Source: Eubacterium sp. UBA3279
GTDB taxonomy: Bacteria; Bacillota; Clostridia; Lachnospirales; Lachnospiraceae
Reading direction: 5' to 3'
DNA: 64,000 nucleotides
Assembly: GCA_002361775.1 (NCBI GenBank)
Contig: DETV01000100.1
Location: 39,622-103,621, forward strand
Part shown: in pieces, positions 61,260 through 64,000 of the stretch
Numbering within the stretch: position 1 is the first letter of the stretch
Layout of the letters: every line of letters starts with the position of its first letter
Made by a program: the position numbers and the translations under genes
The notes under the pieces: model-generated
What the model was told of the DNA's origin: nothing
Seen by the model: only the letters and a program-made list of their open reading frames with translations
Databases searched by the model: none

Positions 61260-61760
61260 TTATAAAAATAAAACGTAATCAGAACCTCTGGACAAACCAG
61301 AAACTCCTGTTCTTGCCAATTCCAAAATCTCATTGCCATCACTGAGAAGATTAATGAATGCTTCCAGTTTAGACTTGGTACCTGTAAGTTCCAATACCAT
61401 GGAATCAATGGATACATCAATTACTTTTGCTCTGAAAATATCTGCTATTGCAGTAACATGCTGCCTGTTAGCTTTTGATACTCTCACTTTGATAAGAATC
61501 AGTTCACGAACCACACTGGAATCCGGCTCAAGAACCTTGATATCTCTTACATCCACCAGCTTATTTAACTGCTTTGCAATCTGATCCAATACCTGATCGT
61601 CACCACTGCATACAACAGTCATACGGGAATAATTAGGATCAGCAGTAACACCTACTGTTAAGCTGTCAATATTATATCCTCTTCGACTGAAAAGTCCTGA
61701 AACACGACTCAGAACACCTGCTGTATTGTCTACTAATATAGATAAAATTCTCTGTTTCAT
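61260..61760 (-). CDS. ilvN: Acetolactate synthase regulatory (small) subunit
   Basis: This 166-residue protein has the ACT-domain pattern of IlvN/IlvH (MKQRILSILVDNTAGVLSRV at 1-20, followed by GLFSRRGYNIDSLTVG) and the C-terminal ALS_ss_C domain. It confers valine feedback on the catalytic subunit IlvB. No ilvB lies within the window, which is unusual because ilvB normally precedes ilvN; it must be elsewhere. The ATG at 61760 has GTGGGTG as a weak site; the longer frame start is rejected. Confidence 0.93.
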   Translation of the reverse strand: MKQRILSILVDNTAGVLSRVSGLFSRRGYNIDSLTVGVTADPNYSRMTVVCSGDDQVLDQIAKQLNKLVDVRDIKVLEPDSSVVRELILIKVRVSKANRQHVTAIADIFRAKVIDVSIDSMVLELTGTKSKLEAFINLLSDGNEILELARTGVSGLSRGSDYVLFL

Positions 61761-61807
61761 ATCACACCCACTTTCTCTTAGTAATGCGTCAAACAGCTTT
61801 GACACCA

Positions 61808-61836
61808 ATTCTACCAATTATCACTTTTTTTGTCAA
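61808..61836 (-). promoter_or_regulatory. ilvN-ilvC promoter
   Basis: TTGACA (61831-61836) and TAGAAT (61808-61813) on the minus strand, 17 bases apart, about 48 bases before ilvN. The leader is too short for a T-box. Confidence 0.7.
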
Positions 61837-61851
61837 TGAAAAATATAACTT

Positions 61852-63216
61852 TTAGACAGAACTTTTCATCCATTTTTTTCTGTGGAAGATCACAGATGAC
61901 ACAATCAGCCCTAAAATCCATCCTATAGGCTCTGCATACCAGATCGCCACATAGCCAAAAATCTTCGCAAAACAAATAGATAACCCCACTTTTGCAAACA
62001 ATTCCACCATGGATGAAAGAATAGTGGCCTTTACATACCCTACACCTCTGAGCGCATTATTATAAACCCATATTGCTCCCAGGAAAACATAGAAAAAGGA
62101 CACAATTCGGATCATTTGAATGGAATCTTTTAGTATTCCCACTTCATCCGCCTTTAAAAACAATAAGGATACCTGTTTGGCACCGGCAAATATAACGACG
62201 GAAGAAACTGCGCCGAGAGTAACTACCATAAACAGCGCTTTTTTGATTCCTTTCATAATCCTGTCATATTTTTCCGCTCCGAAATTTTGTCCGGCAAACA
62301 CAGCAAAAGAAAATGCTAACTGTCCAAAAGAAACTGTGGCAATCTGATTTACTTTTCCTCCCACAGTATAAACGGCCACAATATCAGAGCCGAAAGAATT
62401 GACTACTCCTGTCACCACCATCATACCTACGGCTAAAAGAGCATTTGTCAATCCCAGAGGAATACCAATTCTGAGGATTTCGCCCATAATCTTTCTATCC
62501 GCTGCCGCTTCCTTCCTGTCAAAGCGCAAAACAGCATACTTTTTAAACATATAAACAATACAAAGAACTGCAGAAATAATCTGAGAAATCACAGTTGCCC
62601 AGGCAACTCCCTGTACTCCCTGATTCCATATTAATACAAAAATCAAATCCAAAATAACATTCAAAACAGAACAAATAATCAGGAAGTACAACGGAGTTTT
62701 AGAATCTCCCAATGCTTTTAAAATTGCCGACGCCCCATTATAAAATAACTGACCGGCGATCAAACCGCCATAAATCTGAATATATACCACCGATTGATTT
62801 ATAATATCCTTCGGAGTTCCCAGTAATTTCATTAAAGGCTCTGCTCCAAAAAACATCCCTATTCCCAGTAAAACACTCATCACTGCCGTAATCCACAAAG
62901 AATTTGATACCGTTTTTTTCATTCTTTCTTCCTGCTTTGCTCCAAACTGATGGGAAAGAACCACTGTAAAAGCATTTGTTACTCCCACAGCCACTTGCAA
63001 AAGCCCGAAGGTAGTTGTATTTGTTGCGCCAATAGCCGCTAAAGCATCTGCTCCCACGAACTTACCAAGTATAATGCTATCTGTCATATTATACATGAGT
63101 TGAAACAACGCCCCGATAAATAAAGGAAGGGCAAACATAATCAACTGTTTTAAAATTGGTCCCTCTGTCATGTCACCCTGACGAACTTCTGCCCTCTCTT
63201 TTATTTCCTTTTCCAT
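61852..63216 (-). CDS. MATE family efflux transporter
   Basis: This 454-residue protein has twelve hydrophobic helices and MATE features: GPILKQLIMFALPLFIGALF, LMYNMTDSIILGKFVGADALAA (in two parts) near 38-60, and VVNSFGSDIVAVYTVGGKVNQ near 275-295. It would export drugs or metabolites using Na+ or H+. It is full length, unlike the remnant at 23224-23724. GAGGATT is near the ATG. It stands alone before the phosphatase gene. Confidence 0.93.
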   Translation of the reverse strand: MEKEIKERAEVRQGDMTEGPILKQLIMFALPLFIGALFQLMYNMTDSIILGKFVGADALAAIGATNTTTFGLLQVAVGVTNAFTVVLSHQFGAKQEERMKKTVSNSLWITAVMSVLLGIGMFFGAEPLMKLLGTPKDIINQSVVYIQIYGGLIAGQLFYNGASAILKALGDSKTPLYFLIICSVLNVILDLIFVLIWNQGVQGVAWATVISQIISAVLCIVYMFKKYAVLRFDRKEAAADRKIMGEILRIGIPLGLTNALLAVGMMVVTGVVNSFGSDIVAVYTVGGKVNQIATVSFGQLAFSFAVFAGQNFGAEKYDRIMKGIKKALFMVVTLGAVSSVVIFAGAKQVSLLFLKADEVGILKDSIQMIRIVSFFYVFLGAIWVYNNALRGVGYVKATILSSMVELFAKVGLSICFAKIFGYVAIWYAEPIGWILGLIVSSVIFHRKKWMKSSV

Positions 63217-63341
63217 TTTTCATAATCCTCCCTGTTAAAACGCTTTACACTGTTATCAGTATAGCACGATTAATTTTCAATCTCAATCCCTCTCAAATAG
63301 CAAAAAATACTCGTGTTTCAAAATATCCTATGATATAATAC

Positions 63342-63806
63342 TTATATTTCATTATTTTCTTTTAAATAGTTTAAAAAGCCCTCACAGCCCTTCATTACAT
63401 CCTCATAAGTCGCATCAAAATTTCCCGTATACCACGGATCCGCTATGTCTTTATCAACTCCGGTAAAGCTAAGGAACTTGTAAATCTTCCCCTCCGGATC
63501 TCCATTAAGCATCCGATTAAGATATTTTATATTAATCCCATCCATACCAATAATGTAATCGAACTCATCATAATCAGCTAATGTTATCTGCTTTGCCCTA
63601 TGAGGTACTAAAGGAATCCCTACCTGTCTCAGTTTATTTACTGTTCCTCTGTGAGGAGGATTGCCAATCTCCTCCCTGCTGGTCGCAAAACTATCTATTA
63701 CAAATTGATCCCCTAAACCCAAAGCATTTACCTTGTGGGTAAATACACTCTCACTTAAAGTTGACCTGCAAATATTGCCCCAACAAACGAATGCCACTCT
63801 TATCAT
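63342..63806 (-). CDS. Low-molecular-weight protein-tyrosine phosphatase
   Basis: This 154-residue phosphatase has the catalytic P-loop CWGNICRSTLSE at residues 8-19 (C-x5-R) and the general-acid segment DIADPWYTGNFDATYEDV near 117-134. Family members dephosphorylate tyrosine residues on BY-kinases and related proteins. No tyrosine kinase or capsule gene is near, so the substrate is unknown. AAGGAGAA precedes the ATG. Upstream to the window end there is no gene. Confidence 0.94.
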   Translation of the reverse strand: MIRVAFVCWGNICRSTLSESVFTHKVNALGLGDQFVIDSFATSREEIGNPPHRGTVNKLRQVGIPLVPHRAKQITLADYDEFDYIIGMDGINIKYLNRMLNGDPEGKIYKFLSFTGVDKDIADPWYTGNFDATYEDVMKGCEGFLNYLKENNEI

Positions 63807-63933
63807 TAAAAATTCTCCTTGTTTTACATAGTGAACTCACACCAGTATACTACGATATCGGCAAGATCATTAAATTTTTTGTCATATTAATTTACGTAAT
63901 AACTGAAATTTCAATTTAATATTAATATTATTG

Positions 63934-64000
63934 ATGCCAGGGTCAAAAGGTCATAAACCACGTTGTGCTTGCACATAAGTGGTCTTATGCCTTTATGACC
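63934..64000. repeat. Left part of a long nested palindromic repeat, cut by the window edge
   Basis: From GATGCCAGGGTCAAAA onward the sequence forms nested arms: GGTCATAAA/TTTATGACC (63949-63957 and 63992-64000), then CCAC/GTGG, then TGTGC/GCACA. The right outer arm should continue past base 64000. Its left end resembles the repeat at 16112. Confidence 0.7.

Noticed and set aside
61761..61851. T-box or leucine/valine leader before ilvN
   Set aside because: The leader is about 40 bases long, with no specifier loop, no TGGNACC-type T-box sequence and no terminator.

Overview
The window reads as chromosomal DNA of an anaerobic, low-GC, gut-type Firmicute, most probably a Lachnospiraceae/Clostridiales member. 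I infer this from gene content: NfnAB-type ferredoxin:NADP oxidoreductase, a Re-citrate-synthase-like enzyme beside NADP isocitrate dehydrogenase, LL-diaminopimelate aminotransferase, split glutamate synthase, an AmtB-PII fusion, type III glutamine synthetase, an ANTAR regulator, and the rex-nnrDE-alr-mazF and yicC-remA-gmk-rpoZ-rimO-pgsA-cinA blocks. It contains no rRNA, CRISPR array, prophage or intact insertion sequence, and one tRNA (Pro-GGG).

Layout. 1-15.99 kb (mostly minus): a partial flavodoxin-like gene, nitroreductase, rlmH, alkD-like, nfnBA, a zinc-ribbon/TPR membrane protein, ftsK/spoIIIE with uppP, a tepA-like protease, yebC, a CNNM/CBS membrane protein, then rex-nnrDE-alr-mazF. 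16-24.4 kb: an ABC-F ATPase, the Re-citrate synthase/GntR/icd operon, a subtilisin-like protease, a DUF2284 protein, and a TetR gene next to a wrecked MATE transporter. 24.5-42.3 kb: a dense block of glutamine and ammonium genes in three operons: pyrG-glmS-purF-dapL; glnN-amtB::PII-asnB; and split gltB-glnA-ANTAR. 42.3-50.8 kb: Csp-like protease, a Cys/Gly-rich protein, small unknown proteins, then cinA-pgsA-rimO-rpoZ-gmk-remA-yicC. 51-64 kb: rqcH, a P-type ATPase, a double GNAT protein, tRNA-Pro, leuDC with a divergent LysR gene, vanZ-like, ilvC-ilvN, MATE, a low-molecular-weight phosphatase, and the left part of a palindromic repeat cut by the window edge.

The most interesting system is the glutamine regulon. 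Each of its three operons has a strong promoter (TTGACA, 17 bp, -10 box). In each, the promoter places the transcript start almost directly at a 6-7 bp hairpin with a six-base loop AAAGGC, that is A at loop position 1 and G at position 4, the known ANTAR recognition signature. The loop and 3' half of this hairpin are also the 5' strand of a long intrinsic terminator. The glnN leader has two such units in tandem. The gltB operon ends in a gene for an ANTAR protein whose receiver domain lacks the phospho-acceptor Asp. I infer transcription antitermination of nearly the whole glutamine economy (making glutamine, making glutamate, ammonium uptake, and glutamine-amide users for CTP, glucosamine-6-P, purines and asparagine). 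Its compact form has one visible hairpin per terminator instead of the classical pair.

Between the divergent glnN and gltB promoters lies a relic of a tryptophan operon: pieces of trpE, trpC, trpF and trpA, in ancestral order, with frameshifts and large deletions. The Re-citrate synthase/icd operon would supply 2-oxoglutarate for glutamate and has perfect ATTGTATACAAT-type palindromes over its promoter. The TetR gene has two operators flanking its own start site while its neighbouring efflux gene is dead.
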